Shown here: positions 37,534 through 45,727 of the stretch, one piece after another | Layout of the letters: each line of letters opens with the position of its first letter | How positions within the stretch are numbered: position 1 is the first letter of the stretch | From: Lysinibacillus fusiformis | GTDB taxonomy: Bacteria > Bacillota > Bacilli > Bacillales_A > Planococcaceae | Reading direction: 5' to 3' | Length of the DNA: 64,000 nucleotides | Assembly (NCBI RefSeq): GCF_002845985.1 | Contig: NZ_PDFK01000011.1 | Coordinates: 43,738-107,737 of the forward strand | Position numbers and translations under genes: made by a program | Notes under the pieces: model-generated | The model's input: only the letters and a program-made list of their open reading frames with translations | What the model was told of the DNA's origin: nothing | Databases searched by the model: none

Positions 37534-39477
37534 ATGATTGTTTTACAGGTCAATCAACTAACTAAATCCTTTCTTGCAGATGAAATTTTAAGTGGTGTTA
37601 AATTAGAAGTTCAACACCGTGATCGCGTTGCCTTAGTAGGGCGAAACGGTGCAGGTAAATCGACTTTATTAAAAATAATCGCTGGTCAAATGTCCTATGA
37701 CTCTGGGGATATCATTATCCCAAAGGGCGTTCAGGTTGGCTATTTAGAGCAACATGCTGGATTAAATTCTACGTTAACTATTTGGGATGAAATGATGACC
37801 ATTTTCGAACCGCTTTTAGCTCAAGAACAAACGCTCCGCTCGCTCGAACAGCAGATGGCTGATCCTACCGTTTACGAAAATTCCACTCTGTATGCGAAAG
37901 TTATGTCGGAATACGATCAACTACAGCATACTTTTAAGGATGCTGGCGGCTATCAATATGAATCGGACATACGTTCAGTGCTTCATGGAATGCAGTTCTA
38001 TCCCGAAGACTATGATAAACCCATCAGCTCACTATCTGGTGGACAACGCACACGTTTAGCACTGGCTAAGCTTTTACTTAGTAAACCAGACCTTTTAATT
38101 CTCGATGAGCCTACGAACCATTTAGATATCGAAACATTATCTTGGTTGGAATCTTATTTAAAGAGCTATGAAGGAGCTATTTTAATTGTTTCCCATGACC
38201 GCTACTTCTTAGACCAAGTCGTTTCCATTGTCTACGAGGTGTCACGTCATCGTGTTACAAAATATACAGGCAATTACAGTGCTTATTTAGATGAAAAGGC
38301 TAAAACCTATGAACGCGATGTCAAACTTTTTGAGCGTCAGCAAGATGAAAAGGCCAAGCTAGAGGATTTTATCCAAAAGAATATTGCACGTGCCTCTACA
38401 ACAAAAATGGCACAAAGTCGACGTAAAATGCTTGAACGAACTGAGTGGATGGAATCGCCGGATGGTGATGAGAAATCCGCTAGTTTTGGTTTTACTATCG
38501 AACGTCAAAGTGGTAATGATGTTTTATCCGTCGATGATTTAACAATCGGCTATGATGATCAGCTAATATCTAGTGGTATTAACCTGCGCACTTTTCGCGA
38601 GGATCGGATAGCCCTTGTTGGACCAAATGGGGTTGGTAAATCAACATTATTAAAAACAATTGTGAAAGATTTAACACCTCTTGCAGGTGCTATTCGTTAT
38701 GGTACTAATGTACAAATTGGCTATTATGATCAAGAGCAAGCAAAGCTTTCAAGCAATAAAAGTGTCTTGAAAGAGCTATGGGATGAATGGCCGCTCATGA
38801 ATGAAAAAGATATTCGCACTGTCTTAGGACGCTTCCTATTTAGTGGAGAAGATGTGGATAAAACCGTATCCTCTTTATCAGGCGGTGAAAAAGCACGCCT
38901 TGCACTGTCAAAATTAATGATGCAAAAGGCCAATTTTTTAATTCTCGACGAGCCTACAAACCATCTAGACTTAGATAGTAAAGAGGTTCTGGAAAATGCA
39001 CTGATTGATTATCCTGGAACGCTTCTATTTGTCTCCCATGACCGCTACTTCATTAATCGTATCACAACGAAAGTGGTGGAGTTGTCTGGAACTGGGTCAT
39101 TTGAATATTTAGGTGACTATGATTATTATGTAGAGAAAAAACAGGAACTGTTGGAGCTAGCGCAAATGAAGGCTGCCTCCCAACTACAAGTACAGCAAGA
39201 CCTACCTGATAAGACTTCTACCTCTAAAATTGATAAAGAGGCAAAAAAACGCGAACGTCAAATTAGACGTACTATTGAAGAACTAGAAGTGAAGATGCAA
39301 GAAACAACAGCTATCATTGATAGACTCGAGGAAGCTCTCTGTGACCCTGCAATTTTCACGGATCACGAAAAAATTTCACAGCTTCAAGACGAATTAGCTA
39401 CTGCTAAAGAACAGCATGAGCGATTGGAATTAGAATGGTTAGAGCTAAATGAGGAACTTGAAAATATGAATATGTAG
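37534..39477 (+). CDS. ABC-F family ATPase (YdiF-like)
   Basis: 647 residues with two ABC domains and no membrane segments. Walker A motifs VGRNGAGKSTLL (about 35-46) and VGPNGVGKSTLL; signatures LSGGQRTRLALAKLL and LSGGEKARLALSKLM; Walker B motifs LILDEPTNHLD, twice. A linker and a C-terminal coiled coil (KIDKEAKKRERQIRRTIEELEVKMQETTAIIDRL) complete the ABC-F layout. These proteins act on the ribosome, helping stalled translation or giving antibiotic resistance. ATG at 37534 follows GAGGTG; an in-frame GTG at 37525 is part of that ribosome site. Confidence 0.92.
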   Translation: MIVLQVNQLTKSFLADEILSGVKLEVQHRDRVALVGRNGAGKSTLLKIIAGQMSYDSGDIIIPKGVQVGYLEQHAGLNSTLTIWDEMMTIFEPLLAQEQTLRSLEQQMADPTVYENSTLYAKVMSEYDQLQHTFKDAGGYQYESDIRSVLHGMQFYPEDYDKPISSLSGGQRTRLALAKLLLSKPDLLILDEPTNHLDIETLSWLESYLKSYEGAILIVSHDRYFLDQVVSIVYEVSRHRVTKYTGNYSAYLDEKAKTYERDVKLFERQQDEKAKLEDFIQKNIARASTTKMAQSRRKMLERTEWMESPDGDEKSASFGFTIERQSGNDVLSVDDLTIGYDDQLISSGINLRTFREDRIALVGPNGVGKSTLLKTIVKDLTPLAGAIRYGTNVQIGYYDQEQAKLSSNKSVLKELWDEWPLMNEKDIRTVLGRFLFSGEDVDKTVSSLSGGEKARLALSKLMMQKANFLILDEPTNHLDLDSKEVLENALIDYPGTLLFVSHDRYFINRITTKVVELSGTGSFEYLGDYDYYVEKKQELLELAQMKAASQLQVQQDLPDKTSTSKIDKEAKKRERQIRRTIEELEVKMQETTAIIDRLEEALCDPAIFTDHEKISQLQDELATAKEQHERLELEWLELNEELENMNM

Positions 39478-39488
39478 TTACTGATTTT

Positions 39489-39518
39489 AAGCCATGTGCC
39501 TCGCCGCATGGCTTTTTT
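39489..39518 (+). terminator. Intrinsic terminator after the ABC-F gene
   Basis: AAGCCATG pairs with CATGGCTT around a 10-nt loop and is followed by TTTTTT. Confidence 0.85.
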
Positions 39519-39586
39519 CTTTACACACCTTTATTTTTCATATATATTGGTCAAGTGCTATTTTTCGACAAAAAGTGCCCACAGTT

Positions 39587-39861
39587 TTATACACACTATA
39601 AATCTAGTAATACCAACATATCAACAGAGTTTTCCACATTGTCCACAATCAAAAATTATTTTATCCACATCATCCCTTGTAAAACATGCTACTATATATT
39701 GAATAATCACAAGTTATGCACAAGTTATCAACATATTGTGCATAAGTACGCGTGTTCGGTACTTAGTTCGCTCCATTACCTGTGGATAATTTTCTGAAAA
39801 ATTTGTCAATTAACGTGTTGAATATTATTATTCTCTTCGCAACGTTCATTTTTTATCAACA
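39587..39861. promoter_or_regulatory. DnaA-box cluster in a 440-bp intergenic region
   Basis: The gap between the ABC-F gene and tsaD is full of DnaA-type 9-mers. Exact TTATNCACA: 39587-39595 (A), 39661-39669 (C), 39714-39722 (G), and on the minus strand 39738-39746 (G) and 39781-39789 (C). One-mismatch boxes: TTTTCCACA 39630, TTGTCCACA 39639, TTATCAACA 39725 and 39853. No gene is visible here. DnaA-box clusters outside oriC are known in B. subtilis, where they titrate DnaA or tune initiation; that role here is inferred. Confidence 0.8.
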
Positions 39862-39918
39862 AATTTTCGACAATCAAAAAAAGAGATATCTTCAATAAGA
39901 TACCTCCTTCATTTACTG

Positions 39919-40935
39919 CTACACCCAAGATTTTAACTCCATTCCTGGACGTCCATTCATCATTAAGTTTCCTCGAACCCCCGCCTCAAACATTGGCATG
40001 GCTGCTGCTCCAATCATTGCCGCATTATCTGTACACAATTTGAGTGGTGGTACAAAAAATGGGATGCCTTCCTCGGCAAATACAGCCTCTAAAGCGCTTC
40101 GCAGACCTTTATTCGCTGCTACACCACCAGCTGCTATGACCTGCTTCACCTGATATTCGCGAGCAGCACGCAATGTTTTCGCTGTCAGTACTTCGACAAC
40201 ACTTTCCTGAAAACCTTTAGCAACGGCTGCTGGCGAAATAGCTTCGCCTCGTTGATCCATATTGTGTTTATAATTGATGACTGCTGATTTTAAGCCACTA
40301 AAGCTAAAATCATAAGAACCCTCCTCTAACCAAACTCTTGGAAAAGGAACAGCCTCTTCACCCTCATGAGCAAGCTGATCAATACGTGGTCCACCTGGAT
40401 AAGGTAAGTTTAAAACGCGTGCCACTTTATCATAGGCTTCACCAGCTGCATCATCTCGTGTTTCACCAATGACCTCAAAGGAGCCATGTTCCTTCATATA
40501 AACAAGCTCTGTATGACCACCTGATACGACAAGTGCCAACAAAGGAAATTCCATTGGCTGAACAAGTGCATTGGCATAAATATGTCCTGCAATATGGTGG
40601 ACGCCAACAATCGGCAAGCTGTTAGCAAAAGCAAAAGCCTTAGCTGCGTTAATGCCAATCAATAATGCCCCTACAAGACCTGGGCCCTCTGTAACAGCAA
40701 CTGCATCTAAATCGGCTGGCTTTAAATTAGCTTGTGCCAGTGCTTCTTCTATTACTACTGTAATTTGTTCAACATGATGACGTGATGCAATTTCAGGTAC
40801 AACCCCACCAAATCGCTTATGACTTTCTATTTGAGAAGCCACAACATTCGACACAATTTCATGACCATTTCGAATAATCGCTGCAGCTGTTTCATCACAA
40901 CTTGATTCTATTGCTAATATCAATCCATTATTCAT
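39919..40935 (-). CDS. tsaD: tRNA N6-adenosine threonylcarbamoyltransferase TsaD
   Basis: 338 residues of the Kae1/TsaD ASKHA fold. [14 protein letters not shown] at the N-terminus, [12 protein letters not shown], metal-binding [10 protein letters not shown] (HxxxH), [10 protein letters not shown], and the C-terminal [11 protein letters not shown]. With TsaB and TsaE it transfers threonylcarbamoyl to A37 of ANN-decoding tRNAs. The ATG at 40935 overlaps the rimI stop (TAATG), so translation is coupled; the GTG at 40950 lies inside rimI with no separate ribosome site. Last gene of the tsaE-tsaB-rimI-tsaD series. Confidence 0.97.
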   Translation of the reverse strand: MNNGLILAIESSCDETAAAIIRNGHEIVSNVVASQIESHKRFGGVVPEIASRHHVEQITVVIEEALAQANLKPADLDAVAVTEGPGLVGALLIGINAAKAFAFANSLPIVGVHHIAGHIYANALVQPMEFPLLALVVSGGHTELVYMKEHGSFEVIGETRDDAAGEAYDKVARVLNLPYPGGPRIDQLAHEGEEAVPFPRVWLEEGSYDFSFSGLKSAVINYKHNMDQRGEAISPAAVAKGFQESVVEVLTAKTLRAAREYQVKQVIAAGGVAANKGLRSALEAVFAEEGIPFFVPPLKLCTDNAAMIGAAAMPMFEAGVRGNLMMNGRPGMELKSWV

Positions 40936-41387
40936 TATAAATTCACCCACATGACAAGGGCATCCTCCCCGTTATCAGTATAATAGCCTTTCCGTATGCC
41001 ACCATCTTGGAATTGAAGCTTGCGATAGAGATTTTGTGCAACCATATTTGTTACACGTACCTCTAACGTCATGACCTCCATTCCATGTAAACGAGCTATT
41101 TGCATCGCCTCACGCATTAACCCCTCACCTATCCCTCGGCCACGTGCCTCCTCAATAACAGCTACATTTGTAATTTGAGCTGCATCTATGACCATCCACA
41201 TCCCACAAAAACCAATAATACTGTCATTTTCATCTATAGCCAGCACATAATGCGCATACTGATTTTCATGCACTTCGTAGTAAAAGGAATCTAACGTCCA
41301 TGGCACTGGAAATGAAGTCACTTCAATTTCATAAACCGTTGGCACATCGTCAGAAACCATTTTACGATAAGTTACATTCCTACTCAT
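40935..41387 (-). CDS. rimI: Ribosomal protein S18 alanine N-acetyltransferase RimI
   Basis: 150-residue GNAT acetyltransferase. Acetyl-CoA loop [20 protein letters not shown], upstream strand AQITNVAVI, and the [39 protein letters not shown] motif typical of RimI. It sits between tsaB and tsaD as in B. subtilis (ydiD position) and overlaps tsaB by 8 nt. AAGGAGAAGGAAC precedes the ATG. Confidence 0.95.
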   Translation of the reverse strand: MSRNVTYRKMVSDDVPTVYEIEVTSFPVPWTLDSFYYEVHENQYAHYVLAIDENDSIIGFCGMWMVIDAAQITNVAVIEEARGRGIGEGLMREAMQIARLHGMEVMTLEVRVTNMVAQNLYRKLQFQDGGIRKGYYTDNGEDALVMWVNL

Positions 41388-42087
41388 GTTCCTTCTCCTT
41401 CTGTTCTTTCAGCCAGTTCGCCTCAGCTTCTGCAATCCGTTTATATTGTGGAACAAAGTGATGGATAGCTTCGACTCTAGGTAACTCTAATTTCGTTGCT
41501 ACACGAATGACTTCCGTTGCGCGTGGCAAGTCAAAACTAAATGGTGCACGTACTGCTGTATCACCAAGCACCTGCTCAATATTCTTCCAAAATATATCAA
41601 CATCTGTTCCTACAAATAAAATAGGCGCCTCTAATGCCTTTAAACGCACTAATAAATCATCAATATGTACATGATGATCCTCCACAAGGGCCTCTAATGT
41701 CTCGCCCTGATAAACAGCTGTGTAAACATTGCCTCTTCTAGCATCAATAATTGGACAAATCAATCCGTTGTAAAGAGCAGCATTAGCAGCCAATGTCTTT
41801 AAGCTAGATACACCAACTAAAGGCTTCTGTAATGTCCATGCTAGGGTTTTTGCTAATGTCACGCCTATACGAACACCTGTATAAGAACCTGGCCCTTCAG
41901 ACACTGCAATCACATCCAAGTCATTCGGTTTTAAACCTATTCGTGCCAAGATTTCTTCAATCGCCGGCATTGCACCTGCAGAATGCGTTAATTTTATGTT
42001 TTGTACCATCTCGGCCACCACTTTGCCATCCTTCACAACTGCAATGGAGAGTGGTGTATTTGCTGTTTCTATTCCTAACCAAATCAT
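41380..42087 (-). CDS. tsaB: tRNA threonylcarbamoyladenosine biosynthesis protein TsaB
   Basis: 235 residues of the ASKHA fold, related to TsaD but without the metal-binding histidines. IWLGIETANTPLSIAVVKDGKV, AVSEGPGSYTGVRIGVTLAKTLAW and CPIIDARRGNVYTAVYQG are diagnostic. It is the scaffold partner of TsaD. It overlaps tsaE by 4 nt (ATGA) and rimI by 8 nt. Confidence 0.96.
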   Translation of the reverse strand: MIWLGIETANTPLSIAVVKDGKVVAEMVQNIKLTHSAGAMPAIEEILARIGLKPNDLDVIAVSEGPGSYTGVRIGVTLAKTLAWTLQKPLVGVSSLKTLAANAALYNGLICPIIDARRGNVYTAVYQGETLEALVEDHHVHIDDLLVRLKALEAPILFVGTDVDIFWKNIEQVLGDTAVRAPFSFDLPRATEVIRVATKLELPRVEAIHHFVPQYKRIAEAEANWLKEQKEKEHE

Positions 42088-42533
42088 TTCATTAGCTCCT
42101 CACATAGTGCCTCATAGCGTTCTCCACGAGGTATTAACACAAAGCGTCGTTCATTTTCTCCGATTCGGTAAATCTCTATCGCTAAGCGATCCTGTGGCAA
42201 ATCCTGTTCAATTAAATGCGCCCATTCGACCACTGAAACTGCATCTCCATAAAACAGTTCATCCCAGCCTAGGTCTTCATCACTTTCTGCTAACCTATAC
42301 ACATCTAAATGATTAAACGGTAATCTCCCCTCATACTGCTTAACAATCGTAAATGTTGGACTGTTGACTGTTCGTTTGACCCCAAGTCCCTTTGCCAAGG
42401 CTTTCGTAAATGTTGTCTTGCCAGCACCTAGATCCCCTTCTAATGTAATCGTATCTTGAGCTTCTAGTATATTGGCAAGTTTAATGGCGAAACGTTCTGT
42501 ATCATCAACTGAATTCATGATTATTTCATACAT
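42084..42533 (-). CDS. tsaE: tRNA threonylcarbamoyladenosine biosynthesis ATPase TsaE
   Basis: 149 residues from ATG at 42533. P-loop LEGDLGAGKTTFTKALAKGLG, then VNSPTFTIVKQYEGRLPFNHLDVYRL and the Walker B-like VVEWAHLI. It drives the TsaBDE complex. An alternative ATG at 42551 (six residues longer) has an equally good ribosome site (AGAGGT, 9 nt), so the start is not settled. First gene of the operon. The thiL-like gene that precedes it in B. subtilis is not here. Confidence 0.95.
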   Translation of the reverse strand: MYEIIMNSVDDTERFAIKLANILEAQDTITLEGDLGAGKTTFTKALAKGLGVKRTVNSPTFTIVKQYEGRLPFNHLDVYRLAESDEDLGWDELFYGDAVSVVEWAHLIEQDLPQDRLAIEIYRIGENERRFVLIPRGERYEALCEELMK

Positions 42534-42684
42534 ATTCTTTTTTCCTCTCATCACTACATTACCTCTAGTTTACCTAAACTAACGAAAATGTTCAAAGCAT
42601 CCAATATCAATTATACCTGCTTTGATTGTGCTTGTTAAAAAGCCCTGTTCTGTGATGACAATAGTTAGGTAACCTAAATGCAAA

Positions 42685-42715
42685 CAAAAACACGTCTTCT
42701 CTTATGAAGACGTGT
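42685..42715 (-). terminator. Intrinsic terminator after the DUF3862-like lipoprotein gene
   Basis: On the minus strand ACACGTCTTCA pairs with GAAGACGTGT and is followed by TTTTTG. Confidence 0.85.
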
Positions 42716-42722
42716 CAACTAT

Positions 42723-43061
42723 CTATCTATTGGAATGACCTTTTACAGCTATGATCTCTTTAGCAATTAATTTATCATCCTTAAATTTCACTATATAAGC
42801 CTGAGTCAACAGGGTTTCATCATTCCAACGATATTCATTATTTTTAACCTTTTTACCTGCGCCGCCTGCTGTCTCTACTACCTCAATATATGACATATCA
42901 TTTTTTAATTTCTCAAATTCTACTTCGTTCATATTTTTTTGCCAGTGATACGTATTTGCTTCTTCAATCTCTATAATAGGATCTCCACAGCCTACCATCA
43001 TAATCATGGAACCAATAAGCAAAGGTAAATAAAGACGTTTTAAGAAATGGTCTTTGCTCAT
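42723..43061 (-). CDS. Small lipoprotein, DUF3862-like
   Basis: 112 residues: signal peptide with lipobox MVGC, then MNEVEFEKLKNDMSYIEVVETAGGAGKKVKNNEYRWNDETLLTQAYIVKFKDDKLIAKE. The helix-beta pattern F..L..GMSY.EV..I.GG.G and YRW..... resembles DUF3862/BamE-like folds (beta-lactamase-inhibitor-like), which are surface-anchored and of unknown role in Firmicutes. GGAGGTGTTTAT precedes the ATG; single gene with its own terminator. Confidence 0.75.
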   Translation of the reverse strand: MSKDHFLKRLYLPLLIGSMIMMVGCGDPIIEIEEANTYHWQKNMNEVEFEKLKNDMSYIEVVETAGGAGKKVKNNEYRWNDETLLTQAYIVKFKDDKLIAKEIIAVKGHSNR

Positions 43062-43475
43062 ATAAACACCTCCGTAGCCAATCCGATTACTTCTAAATTT
43101 TTACCCCTAATTTTTATTTTAGAAACATATCTCATTTTACCTTATAAAAACGCCCTCATTTATCGGTAATTTTTACTATTTTTAGATAATGTTAAAAATA
43201 TGCAATAAGTTAGGCTCATGTCAATAATTCAATTAACTTCACTGGGATTGGGTGATTTTTTAGTAGCAGTAGAGGCGTTATTTAGGGCAATAGATGTTAT
43301 TTTATTAAAACCAATGGGAGGTTGGTCATAAAGGCTTCAGAAATTGTAAAGCTTTTAGCCTCTATGTTTCTACCCTATGAACTGGGTCTTTATAAAATGA
43401 TGCTTTCACAATTTCAACATAAGCTTGAATGCATTTCATGCTCAAATGCTAAGTTGAAAGAAAATCATTATTAAA
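43062..43475. other. Intergenic stretch with two short unassigned reading frames
   Basis: About 410 bp. A 37-codon plus-strand frame (43218-43331) reads SLGLGDFLVAVEALFRAIDVILLKPMGGWS, which vaguely recalls the start of a bacterial microcompartment shell domain; a second open stretch (to about 43473, ...LLASMFLPYELGLYKMMLSQFQHKLE...) follows in another frame. Neither has a good ribosome site. They may be parts of a decayed gene. Confidence 0.3.
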
Positions 43476-43512
43476 TAAAAAAAGCTCTTATGACTGTAGC
43501 AGCACATAAGAG
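43476..43512 (-). terminator. Intrinsic terminator of tRNA-Asp
   Basis: On the minus strand GCTCTTATG pairs with CATAAGAGC and is followed by TTTTTTT, 20 bp after the tRNA 3' end. Confidence 0.9.
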
Positions 43513-43531
43513 CGATCATATCAATTTTAAA

Positions 43532-43607
43532 TGGCGGTCCCGACCGGGATCGAACCGGCGATCTCCTGCGTGACAGGCAGGCATGTTAACCGCTACACCA
43601 CGGGACC
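43532..43607 (-). tRNA. tRNA-Asp (anticodon GTC)
   Basis: 76 nt including the encoded CCA. Acceptor GGTCCCG pairs with CGGGACC; D loop GTGTAGCGGTTAACAT; anticodon stem-loop CCTGC-CTGTCAC-GCAGG with GTC; T arm GCCGGTTCGATCCCGGT. It stands alone, not in an rRNA/tRNA cluster, with its own terminator. Confidence 0.97.
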
Positions 43608-43756
43608 TCTTTAAGACATTTATAAATATATCATATAGTAAAAAGCTATGCAATATATATTTTCATATTTTTTCTTCTCATAATTTCTGCAATTGGCATC
43701 AATCTTGCAAATAAATTAATAGTTTTAACAACACTATTTAGTAGGAGGTTGGTGCC

Positions 43757-44686
43757 ATGGTTCGGTACATATTTACACGAATTGGTTATATGATCATTAC
43801 CCTTTTTATTATTATTCTACTGTCATTTTTATTAATGAAAGCTTTGCCAGGTTCACCATTTAATGATGAGCGTCTTCCGGAGCCTCAAAAAGAGCTACTT
43901 TACAAAAAATATGGGTTAGACAAGCCTGTTCCTGTGCAATTTGGCATTTATTTAACGAATCTTGTACAAGGAGATTTAGGAGTTTCTTTTGTCTTTGATA
44001 ATCGACCAGTGACTAAAATTATTCAGGAACGTATCGGTGCATCGGCAATTTTGGGCTTTCAAGCCATTATAGTGGGAACAATTATTGGGCTTTTATTAGG
44101 AATTATAGCGGCTCTAAAACATAACACTATTATTGATTATGGAGCCACAATACTAGCCGTACTAGGTATATCGATTCCATCGTTTGTCTTTGCAGGCTTT
44201 CTACAATATTGGGTTGGCGTTAAACTAGGCTGGCTACCCATTGCCTTTTGGAATGGCTTTGAATATTCTATTTTACCAACGATTGCTTTAGCAGTTGGAG
44301 TAGTTGCTACAATTGCCCGTTTCACGCGCATTGAAATGCTAGAAGTACTTAGTCAAGAATACATCTTAACCGCAAAAGCCAAAGGTTTATCAAACCCTTT
44401 TATCATTACAAAACATGGTATTCGAAATGCCATGATTCCAATCGTGACTATTATTGGTCCGTTAACTGTTAACACTATTACTGGTTCACTTGTTATTGAA
44501 AAGATATTCAGTATTCCAGGTTTAGGTGAGCAGTTTGTTAATTCTATTATTACCAACGATTATCAGCTAATTATGGGAACAACTATTTTTTATGCGGTGC
44601 TATTTGTAACCGTTATTTTAATCATCGATATTTTATACGGGTTGATTGATCCCCGAATCCGTGTGACAGGAGGCGATAAGGCATGA
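43757..44686 (+). CDS. Oligopeptide/dipeptide ABC transporter permease (OppB/DppB-like)
   Basis: 309 residues, six membrane helices. The N-terminal helix is followed by LPGSPFNDERLPEPQKELLYKKYGLDKPVPVQFGIYLTNLVQGDLG, and the inner-membrane EAA loop is RIEMLEVLSQEYILTAKAKGLSNPFIITKHGIRNAMIPIVT. It forms the channel with the next gene's product. AGGAGGTTGGTGCC precedes the ATG. First gene of an OppB-OppC-OppDF-DUF3899 operon; the binding-protein gene is convergent, downstream. Confidence 0.93.
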   Translation: MVRYIFTRIGYMIITLFIIILLSFLLMKALPGSPFNDERLPEPQKELLYKKYGLDKPVPVQFGIYLTNLVQGDLGVSFVFDNRPVTKIIQERIGASAILGFQAIIVGTIIGLLLGIIAALKHNTIIDYGATILAVLGISIPSFVFAGFLQYWVGVKLGWLPIAFWNGFEYSILPTIALAVGVVATIARFTRIEMLEVLSQEYILTAKAKGLSNPFIITKHGIRNAMIPIVTIIGPLTVNTITGSLVIEKIFSIPGLGEQFVNSIITNDYQLIMGTTIFYAVLFVTVILIIDILYGLIDPRIRVTGGDKA

Positions 44687-45714
44687 CTATAAAATTGACA
44701 GAAGGTATAACTAAGAGCTATTCAAAGGAGTTATTTGAATATGCATCGCAAACTGATATTACGGATGATATCACCTATCGTCCTGAGCAATCATTTTGGC
44801 AAGATGCATGGCGTGGTTTGCGGAAAAATAAAGCAGCTATTGTTGGGTTATGTACAATTATCGTCGTTCTATTACTTGCTATTTTCGGCCCTTTTATGAA
44901 TAGCCACGGTTATGATGAACAAAATATCGCGCGCACTAATTTACCTCCAAAAATTCCTGTCCTTGAGAATATTTCTTTCTTAGGCTTGAATGGTGTTGAT
45001 AGCCGAGGCGTAGACCAATATGAAGCAAAAGGGATTGCAGAATATTTTTGGTTTGGTACAGATGAATTAGGTCGAGATCTTTGGACGCGTATATGGGAAG
45101 GAACACGAATTTCTCTTTATATTGCTTTTTTAGCAGCAACCATCGATCTAATTATAGGGGTTGCCTATGGGGCTGTCTCAGCATTTTATGGTGGTCGGAC
45201 AGATAATATCATGCAACGTATTATTGAAGTGTTAGTTGGTATCCCTGGCCTAATTGTGAACATACTTTTGATTCTTATTTTAAAGCCAGGGATTATTTCG
45301 ATTACGATTGCAATGGTGATTGTAGGCTGGATCAGTATGGCTCGAATTGTTCGAGCACAAATATTGAAGTTAAAATCATATGAATATGTGCTTGCTTCAC
45401 GGACACTTGGTGCTAGTAACCAACGTCTCATTTGGAAGCATTTAATTCCCAACACGCTTGGGCCAATTATTGTTGCAACTACGTTTACTATTCCAGGAGC
45501 CATTTTCACGGAAGCATTATTAAGCTTCATCGGATTAGGGCTACAGCCTCCAACAGCTTCTTTAGGAACAATTGTCAATGATTCGTATAAATTACTACGA
45601 ATTTATCCACATGGCATGATTGTTTCATCTATTGTCATTAGCTTGATTATGATTAGCTTTAATTTACTCGGGGATGGACTGCGTGATGCATTCGATCCAA
45701 AAACTCGTAAATAA
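44683..45714 (+). CDS. Oligopeptide/dipeptide ABC transporter permease (OppC/DppC-like)
   Basis: 343 residues. An N-terminal cytoplasmic stretch with SFWQDAWRGLRKNKAAIVGL, an extracellular loop (FGTDELGRDLWTRIWEGTRISL) and the EAA loop RAQILKLKSYEYVLASRTLGASNQRLIWKHLIPNTLGPIIV. Overlaps the upstream permease by 4 nt (ATGA), so they are translated together. The loop between the first two helices is longer than in many OppC proteins (FLGLNGVDSRGVDQYEAKGIAEYFWFG). Confidence 0.93.
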   Translation: MTIKLTEGITKSYSKELFEYASQTDITDDITYRPEQSFWQDAWRGLRKNKAAIVGLCTIIVVLLLAIFGPFMNSHGYDEQNIARTNLPPKIPVLENISFLGLNGVDSRGVDQYEAKGIAEYFWFGTDELGRDLWTRIWEGTRISLYIAFLAATIDLIIGVAYGAVSAFYGGRTDNIMQRIIEVLVGIPGLIVNILLILILKPGIISITIAMVIVGWISMARIVRAQILKLKSYEYVLASRTLGASNQRLIWKHLIPNTLGPIIVATTFTIPGAIFTEALLSFIGLGLQPPTASLGTIVNDSYKLLRIYPHGMIVSSIVISLIMISFNLLGDGLRDAFDPKTRK

Positions 45715-45727
45715 GGAGATGCTCTAA

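Noticed and set aside
43532..43756. Possible integration site at tRNA-Asp
   Set aside because: No integrase gene, no direct repeat of the tRNA 3' end nearby, and the following genes are an ordinary peptide transporter.
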